64,000 bases of DNA from JACCZX01 sp963791315 (GTDB lineage: Bacteria; Pseudomonadota; Gammaproteobacteria; Burkholderiales; Burkholderiaceae_F), in assembly GCA_963791315.1 (NCBI GenBank), contig CAWBRQ010000010.1, forward strand, positions 12,892-76,891, read 5' to 3'. Below the pieces are notes generated by a model. It saw only the letters and a program-made list of their open reading frames with translations, was not told the origin of the DNA and searched no databases. Below are positions 34,448 to 44,615 of the stretch, piece by piece; position 1 is the first letter of the stretch; each line of letters opens with the position of its first letter. A program made the position numbers and the translations under genes.

Positions 34448-35470
34448 TCAGTGCCCGTATCCCGCGTCGTCCTCACTCTTGACGTGAAACAAGCGGTAGT
34501 TAACCCAGGTGTGGATCAGGATCAGCGGGACCAGAATCAGCAATCCAGGCAGGAGAAAGCGTTGCGACTCTGGCGATGCGGCCGCCGCGAACAGTGTGAG
34601 TGAAGGTGGCGGCAGTCTGGGAAAGATGCTGATCGCCAGGCCCGAATAACCGAGAAAAAACAGGCCAACGCACAACACGAAGGGGACCGCGCTCCGCGTT
34701 TTTTTTATCGCTCGATAAGCACCCCACGCACACGCAGCGGTTAGTACTGGTACGGGCGCAAATGCGAGCGACTTTGGAAAGTCGAACCAGCGCGCGGCGA
34801 TCGCGGGCGACATCAACGGCGTCCAGATGCTGATCGCTGCGATCGCAGCTAGCATTCCCACCAACAGCACCGGCATCCACGTGCGCGCCTTTTCCTGCAG
34901 CGTGCCGTACGAACGCCAGAACAGCCACGTGTTGCCGAGCAGCGCATAACCACACAACAGCGCGAGACCGGTCACGATGGAAAATGGCGTCAGCCAATCC
35001 CACGGGCCACCGGCGTATTGAAAATTCTCCATCTTGATGCCCTGCACGAAGGTGCCGAGCACTACCCCTTGCGCGAAAGTGGCAGTCATCGAGCCAGCAG
35101 CGAATGCCACGTCCCAAATGCGCGGGTGATGTTTGAAGCGAAACTCGAACGCCACGCCGCGAAAGATCAAGCCCAGCAGCATCACGATGATCGGCAGATA
35201 CACCGCAGGCAGGATGACGGCGAACGCGAGCGGAAACGCCGACAAAAGAATCGCGCCACCGAGCACGAGCCAGGTTTCGTTGCCGTCCCAGAACGGCGCG
35301 ATCGAATTCATCATCTGATCGCGTTGCGCATCATCGTCGGCAAACGGAAACAGAATACCGACGCCAAGATCGAGACCGTCGAGCACGACGTACATGCCGA
35401 CCGCGAACGCGACGACACCGGCCATGAAGAGTGTCAGCCAATCAGCAGCGGTCATTTGGATGTAAATCAT
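34448..35470 (-). CDS. cydB: cytochrome bd-type quinol oxidase subunit II
   Basis: A 340-residue membrane protein with about eight helices. It carries the subunit II hallmarks DGLDLGVGILFPF, the WDGNETWLVLGG loop and FRGVAFEFRFKH. With CydA it reduces oxygen at the expense of quinol. The start at 35470 follows an aaggtga site; an ATG at 35455 is an alternative. The gene lies 10 bases after cydA. No small cydX-like frame is obvious downstream, where ptsI converges. Confidence 0.9.
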   Translation of the reverse strand: MIYIQMTAADWLTLFMAGVVAFAVGMYVVLDGLDLGVGILFPFADDDAQRDQMMNSIAPFWDGNETWLVLGGAILLSAFPLAFAVILPAVYLPIIVMLLGLIFRGVAFEFRFKHHPRIWDVAFAAGSMTATFAQGVVLGTFVQGIKMENFQYAGGPWDWLTPFSIVTGLALLCGYALLGNTWLFWRSYGTLQEKARTWMPVLLVGMLAAIAAISIWTPLMSPAIAARWFDFPKSLAFAPVPVLTAACAWGAYRAIKKTRSAVPFVLCVGLFFLGYSGLAISIFPRLPPPSLTLFAAAASPESQRFLLPGLLILVPLILIHTWVNYRLFHVKSEDDAGYGH

Positions 35471-35480
35471 CGGGCGCCGA

Positions 35481-36872
35481 TCACCTTGCCGTTGCCGGAG
35501 TCATCCCCGCCATCGGTCGGTTACCGAGGCCTGGCGCTTCCGGCAGCGCGACTTCGGCGGGGCCTTTGTGAATCGTTCGCAACAGGTACCAGAAGCCGGC
35601 TCCAAACACAGCGCTGTAAATTACGAAGAACATCGCGAGCGATAGCGTCACGCTGCCTGCCGTCACCGGCGACACCGCATCCGCCGTGCGCAGCGCTCCG
35701 TAGATCACATACGGTTGGCGACCGATCTCTGCGGTGTACCAGCCCGCCACGATCGCCACGAAGCCGAGCGGCGACGCAAGCATCAACAAACGCAGAAACC
35801 ATCGGGTTGAATACAGCCGCTTGCGCAGGGCGAGCACGCCCGCTGTCGCTGCAATCGCTAGCATCAGAAAGCCGATGCCGACCATCACGCGGAAAGTCCA
35901 GAACACGATCGCCACATTTGGCCGATCCTCGACAGGAAACTCGAGCAGACCTATGACCGGCTCATCCAGCGAGTGTTGCGTGATCAGGCTGCCGAGTTTT
36001 GGAACGCCGATTTCAAAGTGGTTGCGAGCCGCGTTTTGATCGGGGATCGCAAACAGTCGCAGCGGCATCACACCGGTTTCCCACTGCGCTTCCATCGCTG
36101 CGAGTTTGGCCGGTTGATGATCGCGCACGATCAATCCAGCCATATCGCCGACGACAATCTGCAGCGGAGCGAGCGGCACGATCATCAGCAATGCCAGAGC
36201 CATCATCGGCTTGGCCAGATCGATGAATCGATCTTTCAATAAGTACCAGGCCGCGACGCCGGCCACGACGAACGCGGTGGACAGATAGGCCGCCATCAGC
36301 ATGTGCGCAAAGCGCACCAGGAACGATGGATTGAAGATGATTGCCCACCAGTCGGCTGGATAAAAAATGCCGTCGCGCACGACGTGGCCGGCGGGCGTCT
36401 GCATCCAGCTGTTGGACGCCATGATCCAGAACGCCGAGATGCAGGTGCCCAGCGCGACCATCAAGGTCGAAATGAAGTGCACGCGCCGCGAGACGCGCTT
36501 CCAGCCGAACAACAACACGCCGAGAAAGCTTGCTTCGAGGAAAAACGCGGTCAGCGTTTCGTAACTTAACAGCGGGCCCATGATCTGGCCGGCCTTCGCC
36601 ATCAAGCCGCTCCAATTGGTTCCGAACTGATACGCCAGGACGATTCCCGACACGACTCCCATGCCGAATGAGAGGGCGAACACCGTCGTCCAGAATCGCA
36701 ACAGCCGCCAATAGCGTTCTTCGGCGGTTGTGAGCCACAGTGTTTCCAGCACGACGAGGAAACCGGCCAGGCCGATCGACAGTGCAGGGAACAGAATGTG
36801 GAACGTGATCGTGAAACCAAACTGGATGCGCGACAGCATCGTCGCGTCCAGAAACAGTAGGCTGTCAGGCAT
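35481..36872 (-). CDS. cydA: cytochrome bd-type quinol oxidase subunit I (short Q-loop, CioA-like)
   Basis: A 463-residue haem subunit. Conserved parts are RIQFGFTITFHILFPALSIG with an axial His, LSFGMGVVSGIVLAYQFGTN and the haem-b558 ligands, and GWYTAEIGRQPYVIYG. The loop between helices 6 and 7 is short compared with E. coli CydA, as in the cyanide-insensitive oxidases (CioA). The enzyme gives respiration under low oxygen or with poisons of the haem-copper oxidases. It forms an operon with cydB. Confidence 0.9.
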   Translation of the reverse strand: MPDSLLFLDATMLSRIQFGFTITFHILFPALSIGLAGFLVVLETLWLTTAEERYWRLLRFWTTVFALSFGMGVVSGIVLAYQFGTNWSGLMAKAGQIMGPLLSYETLTAFFLEASFLGVLLFGWKRVSRRVHFISTLMVALGTCISAFWIMASNSWMQTPAGHVVRDGIFYPADWWAIIFNPSFLVRFAHMLMAAYLSTAFVVAGVAAWYLLKDRFIDLAKPMMALALLMIVPLAPLQIVVGDMAGLIVRDHQPAKLAAMEAQWETGVMPLRLFAIPDQNAARNHFEIGVPKLGSLITQHSLDEPVIGLLEFPVEDRPNVAIVFWTFRVMVGIGFLMLAIAATAGVLALRKRLYSTRWFLRLLMLASPLGFVAIVAGWYTAEIGRQPYVIYGALRTADAVSPVTAGSVTLSLAMFFVIYSAVFGAGFWYLLRTIHKGPAEVALPEAPGLGNRPMAGMTPATAR

Positions 36873-36878
36873 GAGGCG

Positions 36879-37484
36879 CTAGAACGACCCTTTTTCGAGC
36901 CAGCGCTCGATCTGCGGTATTCGGTCGTTGCCCCAGAAGACTTCACCATCGACGATGATGGTCGGCGCACCGAAAATACCGACCTGGATCGCATGATTGA
37001 CCAGCGCCCTTAACCGATCCTTGATCTCGGGTTGCTGCACGCCCGCAGCGAGCGCGTCGGGATCGATGCCGACTTCGCGTGCAATGTCGCCGACGACGGC
37101 TGCGTCCGAAATATCGCGGTCGTCTACGAAAAAGGCGCGGTACACCGCATGAATGAAGGGCGCCACGAGTTCGGGCTGATGCTGCTGCAGCCACACGACC
37201 GAGCGCTTTGCCGCCACACTTCCGATCGGAAATCGGCTTGGCTGTTGATACTGCACGCCGGCATAACGGGCCGATCGTTCGAAGTCGCGCTTTGCGTAAT
37301 TCGCCTTGGGCCCATATTGCTCGGTTAGTGGCGCGCTGCCGGAGGCCTTGAAAACAGCTCCGAGCAGCACCGGTTTGTAGTCGACGGTGCGTCCATGCCG
37401 CGCGGCTACGGATTCGATTTGTTCAGAAGCGATGTACGAGTACGGAGAAGAAAAATCGAAGTGAAACTCGATCGGCTTGGGCAT
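36879..37484 (-). CDS. 2-hydroxychromene-2-carboxylate isomerase / DsbA-fold protein
   Basis: A 201-residue thioredoxin-fold protein of the kappa-class glutathione-transferase type. The N-terminal FHFDFSSPYSYIASEQIE has the SxxS-type site where glutathione binds, and the C-terminal VGIFGAPTIIVDGEVFWGNDR is the conserved cis-Pro region. Relatives isomerise hydroxychromene carboxylates in naphthalene breakdown, but no such pathway is near. The stop lies 6 bases before the cydA start, so it may be the first gene of that transcript. Confidence 0.85.
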   Translation of the reverse strand: MPKPIEFHFDFSSPYSYIASEQIESVAARHGRTVDYKPVLLGAVFKASGSAPLTEQYGPKANYAKRDFERSARYAGVQYQQPSRFPIGSVAAKRSVVWLQQHQPELVAPFIHAVYRAFFVDDRDISDAAVVGDIAREVGIDPDALAAGVQQPEIKDRLRALVNHAIQVGIFGAPTIIVDGEVFWGNDRIPQIERWLEKGSF

Positions 37485-37507
37485 CGTGTGCTCGGCAGCG
37501 TCCTTCG

Positions 37508-38284
37508 CTATCTGATCTGCGCGTAGTGCATGCGTGTGCGATACATCATCTGCACCGTGCCACTCTTCGCGTGCGAATCGAATAGCGCATTTAGCGCATG
37601 CAACATCGCGGCATGGCGCGGATCTCCTGGCGGTGGCAGATACGACGCCGATCCTGCGAGCGCCAATAGATCTACGCGCTCCAGCTCGCGCGGATTGTCG
37701 AACGTGGCGACTTCGGCCAGCATGGGCGCAAAGAATTGCGCGATTCCTTTCTCGTCGACATGGCGATGGACCGTGTTGGCGTAATCAGTGCCGTGCGTGC
37801 GCAGCAGCGCCTCGTATCCGGCGAGAAATGCGTTGCCGGTTGATTGCCGGTCGTTCCAGATTAATGCAGCCCAGCCGCCAGGCCGCAGGATGCGTCGTGC
37901 TTCGATGGCAGCATGTTCGACGTCGAACCAGTGAAACGCCTGACCCGCAATCACGAGGTGGGCTGCGGCGTCGGGAAGCGTGGTGGCTTCGGCGGCGCCC
38001 GCAACACTTCGGTAGGCGCCACCCTTATCGACATAGGCCGCCAATTGCTGATCGCCTGCCAGCCGCATCGATTCGTTAGGCTCGACGCCAATCACCGAAT
38101 ATCCTCTGCGCAGGAACGGTTCGGCGGACAGTCCGGTGCCGACTCCGATATCGACCACGCTATGCCCCGGCTTTAGCGCACCGACATGCTGCAAGTGGTC
38201 GACGATCTGCTGCGGGTACGACGGCCTGCCGCGCACATACGCCTCGGCTCTACTCGAGAATCGCTCGGTCGCGCTCAAAGTCAT
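37508..38284 (-). CDS. class I SAM-dependent methyltransferase
   Basis: A 258-residue protein with the SAM-binding motif VVDIGVGTGLSAEPFL near residue 42, the acidic loop GVEPNESM, and LPDAAAHLVIAGQAFHWFD, the post-II motif shared by UbiE/BioC-like enzymes. RILRPGGWAALIW follows. The methyl acceptor is unknown. It lies between an acyl-CoA dehydrogenase and the isomerase on the same strand with small gaps. Confidence 0.82.
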   Translation of the reverse strand: MTLSATERFSSRAEAYVRGRPSYPQQIVDHLQHVGALKPGHSVVDIGVGTGLSAEPFLRRGYSVIGVEPNESMRLAGDQQLAAYVDKGGAYRSVAGAAEATTLPDAAAHLVIAGQAFHWFDVEHAAIEARRILRPGGWAALIWNDRQSTGNAFLAGYEALLRTHGTDYANTVHRHVDEKGIAQFFAPMLAEVATFDNPRELERVDLLALAGSASYLPPPGDPRHAAMLHALNALFDSHAKSGTVQMMYRTRMHYAQIR

Positions 38285-38297
38285 CGTGTTGTGGCTT

Positions 38298-39423
38298 TCA
38301 CAGGTGCCGCGCGATCAAGATCCGTTGAATGTCACTTGTACCTTCGTAAATCTGGCACACGCGTACGTCTCGGTAGATACGCTCGACCGGAAAGTCGGCG
38401 ACATAACCGTAGCCGCCATGAATTTGAATCGCATCCGAGCAGACCTTCTCGGCCATCTCGGAGGCGAATAATTTCGCCATAGCGGCCTGCTTCAAACACG
38501 GCTGCCCATCGTCCTTTAACGCGGCCGCGTGGTAAATCAACTGCCTTGCCGCTTCCAACTGCGTTGACATATCCGCCAACCGAAACTGGACCGCCTGATG
38601 CTCGAAAATCGGTTTGCCAAAAGCTTCGCGCTCCTTCGCGTACTTCAACGCCGCTTCGTAGGCGGCACGCGCCATGCCGAGCGACTGCGAAGCGATTCCG
38701 ATGCGTCCGCCCTCGAGTCCCGATAGCGCGATCTTGTACCCCGCCCCCTCGTCGCCGATCAAATTTTCAGACGGCACACGGCAATTCTCAAACAGAATCT
38801 GCGCGGTATCCGACGCGTGTTGTCCCATCTTTTCTTCGATGCGTGCCACCACGTAGCCCGGTGTCTTCGTATCGACGATAAACGCACTGATGCCGCGCTT
38901 GCCGGCTGCTTTGTCAGTGACCGCCATGACAATCGCGACGTCGGCAGTTTTTCCGCTGGTAATGAACTGCTTGACGCCGTTCAAGACCCAATGGTCGCCC
39001 TCGCGCACCGCAGTCGTGCGCAGGCCAGCCGCATCGGAACCGACGTGCGGCTCGGTTAGGCAAAACGCGCCGAGCATTTTCCCCTGTGCCAAAGGCACCA
39101 GATATCTTCTGCTTCTGCGCCTCGTTTGCCCAAGCCAGCAGAATGGCGCATACCGGGCAGTTATTCACGCTGATGATCGTAGAAGTCGCGCCGTCTCCGG
39201 CGGCAATTTCTTCGAGTGCGATGGCCAGTGCCATCGAATCCATGCCCGCGCCGCCGTACTGTTCGGGTACGACGACGCCAAATGTGCCGAGCGCCGCCAG
39301 TTCAGCCAGCGCCTGCTTCGGGAAAGTGGCGCCGCGATCCCATTCGGCTGCGAACGGTGCCAGGCGCTTGGATGCAAACTCGCGCAGTGAATCGCGCAAC
39401 AGGCGATGCTCGTCAGTTTGCAT
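38298..39423 (-). CDS. acyl-CoA dehydrogenase (frame broken once)
   Basis: Removing one base near 39105 joins two frames (WANEAQKQKYLVPLAQGKMLG) into a 374-residue flavoprotein. Features are FGVVVPEQYGGAGMDS, AFCLTEPHVGSDAAG (FAD side), KQFITSGKTADVAIVM and the catalytic Glu in QIYEGTSDIQR near the C-terminus, as in short/medium-chain enzymes. It introduces a double bond into acyl-CoA. It follows a small membrane-protein gene; the second acyl-CoA dehydrogenase of the window (46287) is of the isovaleryl type. Confidence 0.85.
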
Positions 39424-39429
39424 CGCACA

Positions 39430-39880
39430 TCATTCGCTTTTGCGCGACGCACCCTTGTAAGTCAGCCAGTCGACGCGTCTCTTCAATACGGTCCCAACGA
39501 TGGTGCCAGCCAGCAACGCGGCAAGCAGCAAGGGACCGCCACCGATCACCGTGAGGACGATGGCGACGTCGCGCGCGCAACTCAGTGCGCGATATGCCGG
39601 GCACCAAAGGGAGCTGATGTAGACAACGAGCGCGAGCCAGGTCAGGATCGCGATTAGCAGTGCGCGCGACAACGATTGCCTGATACCCGGAGACGTTGCT
39701 GACGGCCTTCCGATAGAGCAGCAGCGCAAAGAGCATCGATAGCAAAGCTGGAGCGATGACGAATACCCATGTCGGCACGCCCGCCTCGTCAGCGAAGTTG
39801 CGCATCACGACCTCGACCAACCCGGCGCCAAGCAGCGAGCAGATTCCAAATACGAGCATCGCGAAAATGGTTACTGGCAT
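39430..39880 (-). CDS. small membrane protein, unknown (frame broken once)
   Basis: One base too many in ccc at 39685-39687 splits a 149-residue protein with four hydrophobic segments: FAMLVFGICSLLGAGLVEVV, WVFVIAPALLSMLFALLLY, LLIAILTWLALVVYI and IVLTVIGGGPLLLAALLAG. A basic tail follows (LKRRVDWLTYKGASRKSE). I do not recognise the family. The start overlaps the RidA stop, and the stop lies 6 bases before the acyl-CoA dehydrogenase start. Confidence 0.6.
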
Positions 39881-40273
39881 GGAATTCGCGCGGTCACTTC
39901 AATTTCGATTTTCATGCGTGTATCGACCAGGCCGCAGATGATCGCCGTCGCTGCCGGTCGTGCCTTGGCGAAGTACTGGCCGAAGATCGGCGCAAGGTGC
40001 TCGAATGACGCCGCGTCGGTCAGGTAGTAGTGCACGCGAATCACATCATCGAGCGTGCAGTCTGCTTCGCTGCAGAGCGGCCGTGACGTTGCGAAAACAC
40101 TGGTGCGCTTGTGCAGTAACGTCTTGATCGATCGTCATCGCCGCGTAATCAAACCCCGTCGTGCCCGATACGTGCACATAGTCGCCGTCCACGACCGCCC
40201 GGCTGTAGCCGGCAACCGCTTCGAAGGACGAGCCGGACGATATCCGGCGTCGCTGGTGCGAGGTTGCTACCAA
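39871..40273 (-). CDS. RidA/YjgF-family enamine deaminase (frame broken once)
   Basis: With one base removed near 40072 the frame reads 133 residues: RRRISSGSSFEAVAGYSRAV, YVHVSGTTGFD, and after the join DCTLDDVIRVHYYLTD and a C-terminal KIEIEVTARIP. The conserved Arg that binds the carboxylate in RidA lies in the IRVHYYL to ARPAATAI region. The family clears reactive enamines made by PLP enzymes or acts in catabolic side steps. I suggest a TTG start at 40273, overlapping the SDR stop. Confidence 0.72.
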
Positions 40274-40941
40274 GATAGCTGCTCGCCGTTGTAGTTGATG
40301 AATTTTCCGTTCGAGGAATCGTTGGCGGAAGCGAGAACCCGGCGCATACCCTCGACACTCGTCTTGACGTCGATATCGGCGCTGCCACCACCCATGTCGG
40401 TGCGCACCCAACCCGGATGAAACGCGACGCAGACGACGCCTTGCGGTCCGTACTCGAGGCTCGCCGCCTTGAGTGCTGCATTCAACGCCGCCTTGCTGGT
40501 GCGATATAGCCAGCTCGCGGTGCTCGTCATCAGCGACAAGGAACCCATCCGGCTCGACAAAACAGCGAGCTTGCCGTGCGACGCGATCAAAGCGGCGGCC
40601 AGCGACGGAATCAGCTGCATTGGTGCACGTACGTTCGTGTGCATCACCGCGTCGAAGTCGAGACCGCCGGGCGACGTGAGAGCCTGACTGCGCGGGCCGG
40701 AAACTCCGGCGTTGATGATCGCGATGTCGATTTTTTCGTTTGCCATTTTTTCGCCGAAATCCAGAACCGCGCTCTCGTCAAGCATGTCGAGGACGATCGG
40801 CTTGGCGCCGAGTTCACGCAATTTTGCACCGGCTTCCGCAGACCGATGCGTAGCGATTACACGATTGCCCTCGGCCGCATATTGGCGAACGAACTCGAGG
40901 CCGATCCCGCGCGACGCACCTACGACCAATACGGTCGCCAT
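40267..40941 (-). CDS. SDR-family oxidoreductase
   Basis: A 224-residue short-chain dehydrogenase starting at ATG 40941, which overlaps the LysE stop (TAATG). It has VVGASRGIGLEFVRQYA, an ATHRS-type loop that suits NADP, INAGVSGPRS and the catalytic WLYRTSKAALN. It resembles the C-factor/sniffer-like group of single-domain SDRs. The substrate is unknown. It belongs to a tight minus-strand run from the thiolase to the acyl-CoA dehydrogenase. Confidence 0.82.
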   Translation of the reverse strand: MATVLVVGASRGIGLEFVRQYAAEGNRVIATHRSAEAGAKLRELGAKPIVLDMLDESAVLDFGEKMANEKIDIAIINAGVSGPRSQALTSPGGLDFDAVMHTNVRAPMQLIPSLAAALIASHGKLAVLSSRMGSLSLMTSTASWLYRTSKAALNAALKAASLEYGPQGVVCVAFHPGWVRTDMGGGSADIDVKTSVEGMRRVLASANDSSNGKFINYNGEQLSW

Positions 40942-41570
40942 TAGCGCTCGGCCTGCACGAGCCGGACAGCGACCGCAGCGAACAGCGCGCCACCGACGGC
41001 ATTCAGCACGCGGCGGGTGATGCGGCTTGCGCCGAACGCTCGCATCCGGTGCGCAAGTGCGACCAACGCGAATAGAAAGAGCGCTCCGCCCACGATGAAT
41101 ACGGCGCCGAGAAACAAGAATGCGACGGTCTTGTTCGGTGCGTCGGTCGATATAAATTGCGGCAAGAGTGCCAGAAAAAACAAGGCAACTTTTGGATTCA
41201 ATACGTTGGTCAGGAATCCCTGTGCGAAAACATGCGTTGACGGTGCAGTCGGAGGCGCCACCAGCAGCGGCTGCGCATCCCGCACCGCCGCGCGCAGCAT
41301 GCCCCACGCGAGCCATAGCAGATACGCGGCGCCAAGCCACTTTATCGCGGTGAACGCGAGCGCTGAGGCCGCTAGCAACGCCGCGAGTCCCAGGGCGGCT
41401 GCAACGGTATGAACGACGCATCCGGCAGTGATCCCGAGAGCAGCGGCCACTCCGGTGCGCCATCCGTGTTGCAGCGTGCGGCTAAGCGTGAACAGCATAT
41501 CGACACCAGGCGTCGCGTACAGCACGAACGCCGTGACGATGAAGAGGGGGAGATCGTGCGTGCCAAACAT
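40941..41570 (-). CDS. LysE/RhtB-family amino-acid exporter
   Basis: A 209-residue inner-membrane protein with about six helices. The family signature LYATPGVDMLFTLSRTLQHG and the C-terminal FAQGFLTNVLNPKVALFF are clear. Members export lysine, homoserine, threonine or similar. It starts one base before the thiolase stop, and shares a TAATG junction with the next SDR gene. Confidence 0.88.
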   Translation of the reverse strand: MFGTHDLPLFIVTAFVLYATPGVDMLFTLSRTLQHGWRTGVAAALGITAGCVVHTVAAALGLAALLAASALAFTAIKWLGAAYLLWLAWGMLRAAVRDAQPLLVAPPTAPSTHVFAQGFLTNVLNPKVALFFLALLPQFISTDAPNKTVAFLFLGAVFIVGGALFLFALVALAHRMRAFGASRITRRVLNAVGGALFAAVAVRLVQAER

Positions 41571-42752
41571 CTACAGCAATTCGATCGCCATTGCGGTGGC
41601 CTCGCCGCCACCGATGCAGAGCGCAGCGATTCCACGTTTACCGCCGGTTTTCTTGAGCGCGCCGAGAAGAGTCGTGACGATACGTGCGCCTGAAGCGCCA
41701 ATCGGGTGACCGAGCGCGCAGGCACCACCGTGCACGTTGACCTTGTTGTGCGGCAGCTTCAATTCGTTCATCGCGGCCATTGTCACCGCGGCGAACGCCT
41801 CGTTGATTTCCCATAGGTCGACGTCGCTGCTCTTCCAGCCGATTTTTTTCAGCAGCTTGTCGATGGCGCCGATGGGCGCGGTCGAAAACCATTCGGGTGC
41901 GGCCGCATGGACCGTGTGCGCGAGCACGCGTGCAACCGGTCGCGCCGCGCCGTTGTCGGCGGTCGACTGCCGCATCATGACCAGCGCTGCCGCGCCGTCC
42001 GAGATCGACGACGCGTTCGCGGCAGTGATCGTGCCGTCTTTCTTGAACGCGGGTTTCAGGCCGCGGATCTTGTCGAGCTTGGCTTTGAATGGCTGCTCGT
42101 CCTTGCTCACTTCGATGCTTCCACCTTTGCCAGCCACCGAAACCGGAGCGATCTCCCACGCAAAGCTGCCGTCGTTGTTCGCCTTGATGGCGCGCTCGGT
42201 CGACGCGATCGCGAACTCATCCTGCTGTTCGCGCGTAAAGCAGTATTTCGCGACGCAGTCTTCGGCGAACACGCCCATCGCCTTGCCGCGCTGATAAGCA
42301 TCCTCGAGCCCGTCGAGCGCCATGTGATCGAATGTCGTCACCGCGCCATAGCGATAGCCCTTGCGCGCGTTGACCAGCAGGTGCGGAGCGTTGGTCATAC
42401 TCTCCATGCCTCCGGCGACGACCACGTCGGCGCTGCCTGCCGCCAGCATGTCGTGCGCAAACATCATCGCGCGCATGCCCGAGCCGCACATCTTCGACAG
42501 TGTCACCGCACCCACCGACTGCGGCAGCCCGGCGCCGAGTACCGCCTGGCGCGCTGGCGCCTGGCCCTGGCCGGCCATCAAACAACAGCCCATCAGAGCT
42601 TCATCCACCGCGTCGCCTGCAATCCCGGCGCGCTCGACGGCTGCCTTGATCGCAATGGCACCGAGCTGATGCGCCTGCAGCGACGAGAAGTCGCCGAGCA
42701 GGCCACCGATAGGAGTGCGGGCAGCCGAGACAATGACGATCGGATCGTTCAT
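41571..42752 (-). CDS. acetyl-CoA C-acetyltransferase (thiolase)
   Basis: A 393-residue degradative-type thiolase. The nucleophilic Cys is in LSKMCGSGMRAMM near residue 90, the His in GGACALGHPIGASGA and the second Cys in CIGGGEATAM. It cleaves acetoacetyl-CoA or longer 3-ketoacyl-CoA, or condenses acetyl-CoA. The start overlaps the aceK stop (ATGA), so the two are co-translated. With isovaleryl-CoA dehydrogenase nearby it fits the end of leucine breakdown. Confidence 0.9.
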   Translation of the reverse strand: MNDPIVIVSAARTPIGGLLGDFSSLQAHQLGAIAIKAAVERAGIAGDAVDEALMGCCLMAGQGQAPARQAVLGAGLPQSVGAVTLSKMCGSGMRAMMFAHDMLAAGSADVVVAGGMESMTNAPHLLVNARKGYRYGAVTTFDHMALDGLEDAYQRGKAMGVFAEDCVAKYCFTREQQDEFAIASTERAIKANNDGSFAWEIAPVSVAGKGGSIEVSKDEQPFKAKLDKIRGLKPAFKKDGTITAANASSISDGAAALVMMRQSTADNGAARPVARVLAHTVHAAAPEWFSTAPIGAIDKLLKKIGWKSSDVDLWEINEAFAAVTMAAMNELKLPHNKVNVHGGACALGHPIGASGARIVTTLLGALKKTGGKRGIAALCIGGGEATAMAIELL

Positions 42753-44605
42753 GGCAGGTTCATCAAATCAGGTGTGCGGAATGCGGATTTTGACGCATGC
42801 CCTTTCGCAAAGCGAACATTGAATCGCAAGTCCTGAGGGTAAGGAAAAACACTCTCCAGGTGCCCGGCCTGAATCCTCTCTTTGCGCGCATTCCAGAAAT
42901 CCGGTGTCAGCAAATCCGCATGGTGTCTGACGAATGCGGCGCGGATGCGCTCATCGCCGAGCAGAAACGGGCCCCACTTTTCGGGAAACATATCGTGCGC
43001 GCCAACCGCGTACCAGACCTCGTTGGACATTTCGTCTTCGTCGTTGTGGGCCAGCGGCACTGAACGGAATTCGCACGTGGTCATGTACTCGATCTCGTCG
43101 TAGTCGTAAAACACAACGCGGTTCAGGCGCGTGACGCCGAAGTTCTTGTACAGCATATCGCCGGGAAAGATATTGGCCGCAGCCAGGTCCTTGATCGCGT
43201 TACCGTATTCGAACACTGCGTGCTCGAGTTCTTCGTCGGTGGCATGCGTGAGGAAAATATTAAGCGGTGTCAGACGCCGCTCAATGTAGACGTGCTTAAT
43301 CAACACTGTCTTGTCGTCGACTTCGACAATGCTCGGACAATCGGCCAGCAACTCGCGCAGCAGCGGTGTCGAGAAGCGCGCCCGCGGCAGTGTTACTTGC
43401 GAATACTCCCATGTATCCGCCATGCGACCAACCCGGTCGTGCAGCTTCACCAACCGATACTTGGCCATCACCTGCGGCCGGTCGGTGTCCTTGGGATGTG
43501 GAATCACGTCCTTGATCAGCTTGAACACGTACGGGTAAGACGGCAGTGTGAATACGGTCATCACCAGACCCTTGATGCCGGGCGCAGCAACAAATTGATC
43601 GTACGAGTGCTTTAGATGGTGCAGAAAGTCGCGGTAAAAGAGAGTCTTGCCCTGCTTGGCTAGACCGACGCTCGTGTAGAGCTCCGAGCTCGGTTTGGCC
43701 GGAAGAATCGAGCGCAAGAAATCGACATAGGCTGCGGGAGCTTCCATGTCGACCAAGAAATAGGCGTGCGTAAATGAAAACAGCACCGTCATCAAATCGC
43801 CGGTGAAGAGCGCCGTGTCGATGTATAGCGCTCCGCTGGAATTGCGCAGAATCGGCACCGCTACCGGCGTGATGCGAGTGCCGTTGACGACGCGCCCCAC
43901 GATGTATGCGGCCTTGTTGCGGAAGAACAGATTCGAAAGAACTTGCAGCTGAAAATCGGGCTCGACGTGCCACGGCCGCTTGAACGCGGCCCCCGCGCGA
44001 TGCGCATCGACAACCGCACGCACCACGCGCTGGATGTCGCGCTCGACGTCTTCCCACGGACATGCCAAGCCGAAATCGATAATGATTCTTCGCAAAACTC
44101 TCTTCAGGCCGTCGGTTGCCGGGTAGTAGCTGCGATACGAAGGCGGATCGGAATCCATGTACTCAGTCGCCACGCCCGGCCGCACAAAAATAAAGCGGTT
44201 GTGAAAGTAATCACGGTGCAGCAGCTTGGTGCAAACGGAGTTAAAAAACGTCTCGGCACACTCGGGCTGTCGATGGTCGGCCAGCAGCGCAACGAAGCTT
44301 TGCTTGACCGCCTGCCACAGGGCGTCGCGTTCGGCGTCGGTCAGCGAATCGAGATCGAAATTGCGCTCAATGGTGATTGTCGCTTCGCTAACGCGTAGAT
44401 CGTAAAAGTCGATGCGTTCGCGGGCGCGCTCGCGAATCGCGTGCCAGTTGCCGTTCTCGAATAGCGCCTTCGCCTGCTGTGCGACGTAGCGAAAACGGCG
44501 ATAGTGGTTATCAAACCCATCGAGAATGGCGCGCGCAATAGCCGCCGGCGACGGCATCGAGCGGTCGAAGCTGATGGCATCGACCGGGGTGTCGAATGAG
44601 TTCAC
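42749..44605 (-). CDS. aceK: isocitrate dehydrogenase kinase/phosphatase
   Basis: A 618-residue bifunctional enzyme that switches isocitrate dehydrogenase off by phosphorylation, sending isocitrate to the glyoxylate shunt, and on again. Family stretches are NGTRITPVAVPILRNSSGAL, KGLVMTVFTLPSYPYVFKLI, TPLNIFLTHATDEELEHAV, KNFGVTRLNRVVFYDYDEIE and DLLTPDFWNARKERI. Length is about 40 residues above the E. coli form. No aceA or aceB is in this window. The thiolase gene is coupled behind it. Confidence 0.93.
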   Translation of the reverse strand: MNSFDTPVDAISFDRSMPSPAAIARAILDGFDNHYRRFRYVAQQAKALFENGNWHAIRERARERIDFYDLRVSEATITIERNFDLDSLTDAERDALWQAVKQSFVALLADHRQPECAETFFNSVCTKLLHRDYFHNRFIFVRPGVATEYMDSDPPSYRSYYPATDGLKRVLRRIIIDFGLACPWEDVERDIQRVVRAVVDAHRAGAAFKRPWHVEPDFQLQVLSNLFFRNKAAYIVGRVVNGTRITPVAVPILRNSSGALYIDTALFTGDLMTVLFSFTHAYFLVDMEAPAAYVDFLRSILPAKPSSELYTSVGLAKQGKTLFYRDFLHHLKHSYDQFVAAPGIKGLVMTVFTLPSYPYVFKLIKDVIPHPKDTDRPQVMAKYRLVKLHDRVGRMADTWEYSQVTLPRARFSTPLLRELLADCPSIVEVDDKTVLIKHVYIERRLTPLNIFLTHATDEELEHAVFEYGNAIKDLAAANIFPGDMLYKNFGVTRLNRVVFYDYDEIEYMTTCEFRSVPLAHNDEDEMSNEVWYAVGAHDMFPEKWGPFLLGDERIRAAFVRHHADLLTPDFWNARKERIQAGHLESVFPYPQDLRFNVRFAKGHASKSAFRTPDLMNLP

Positions 44606-44615
44606 ATTCGCGGCG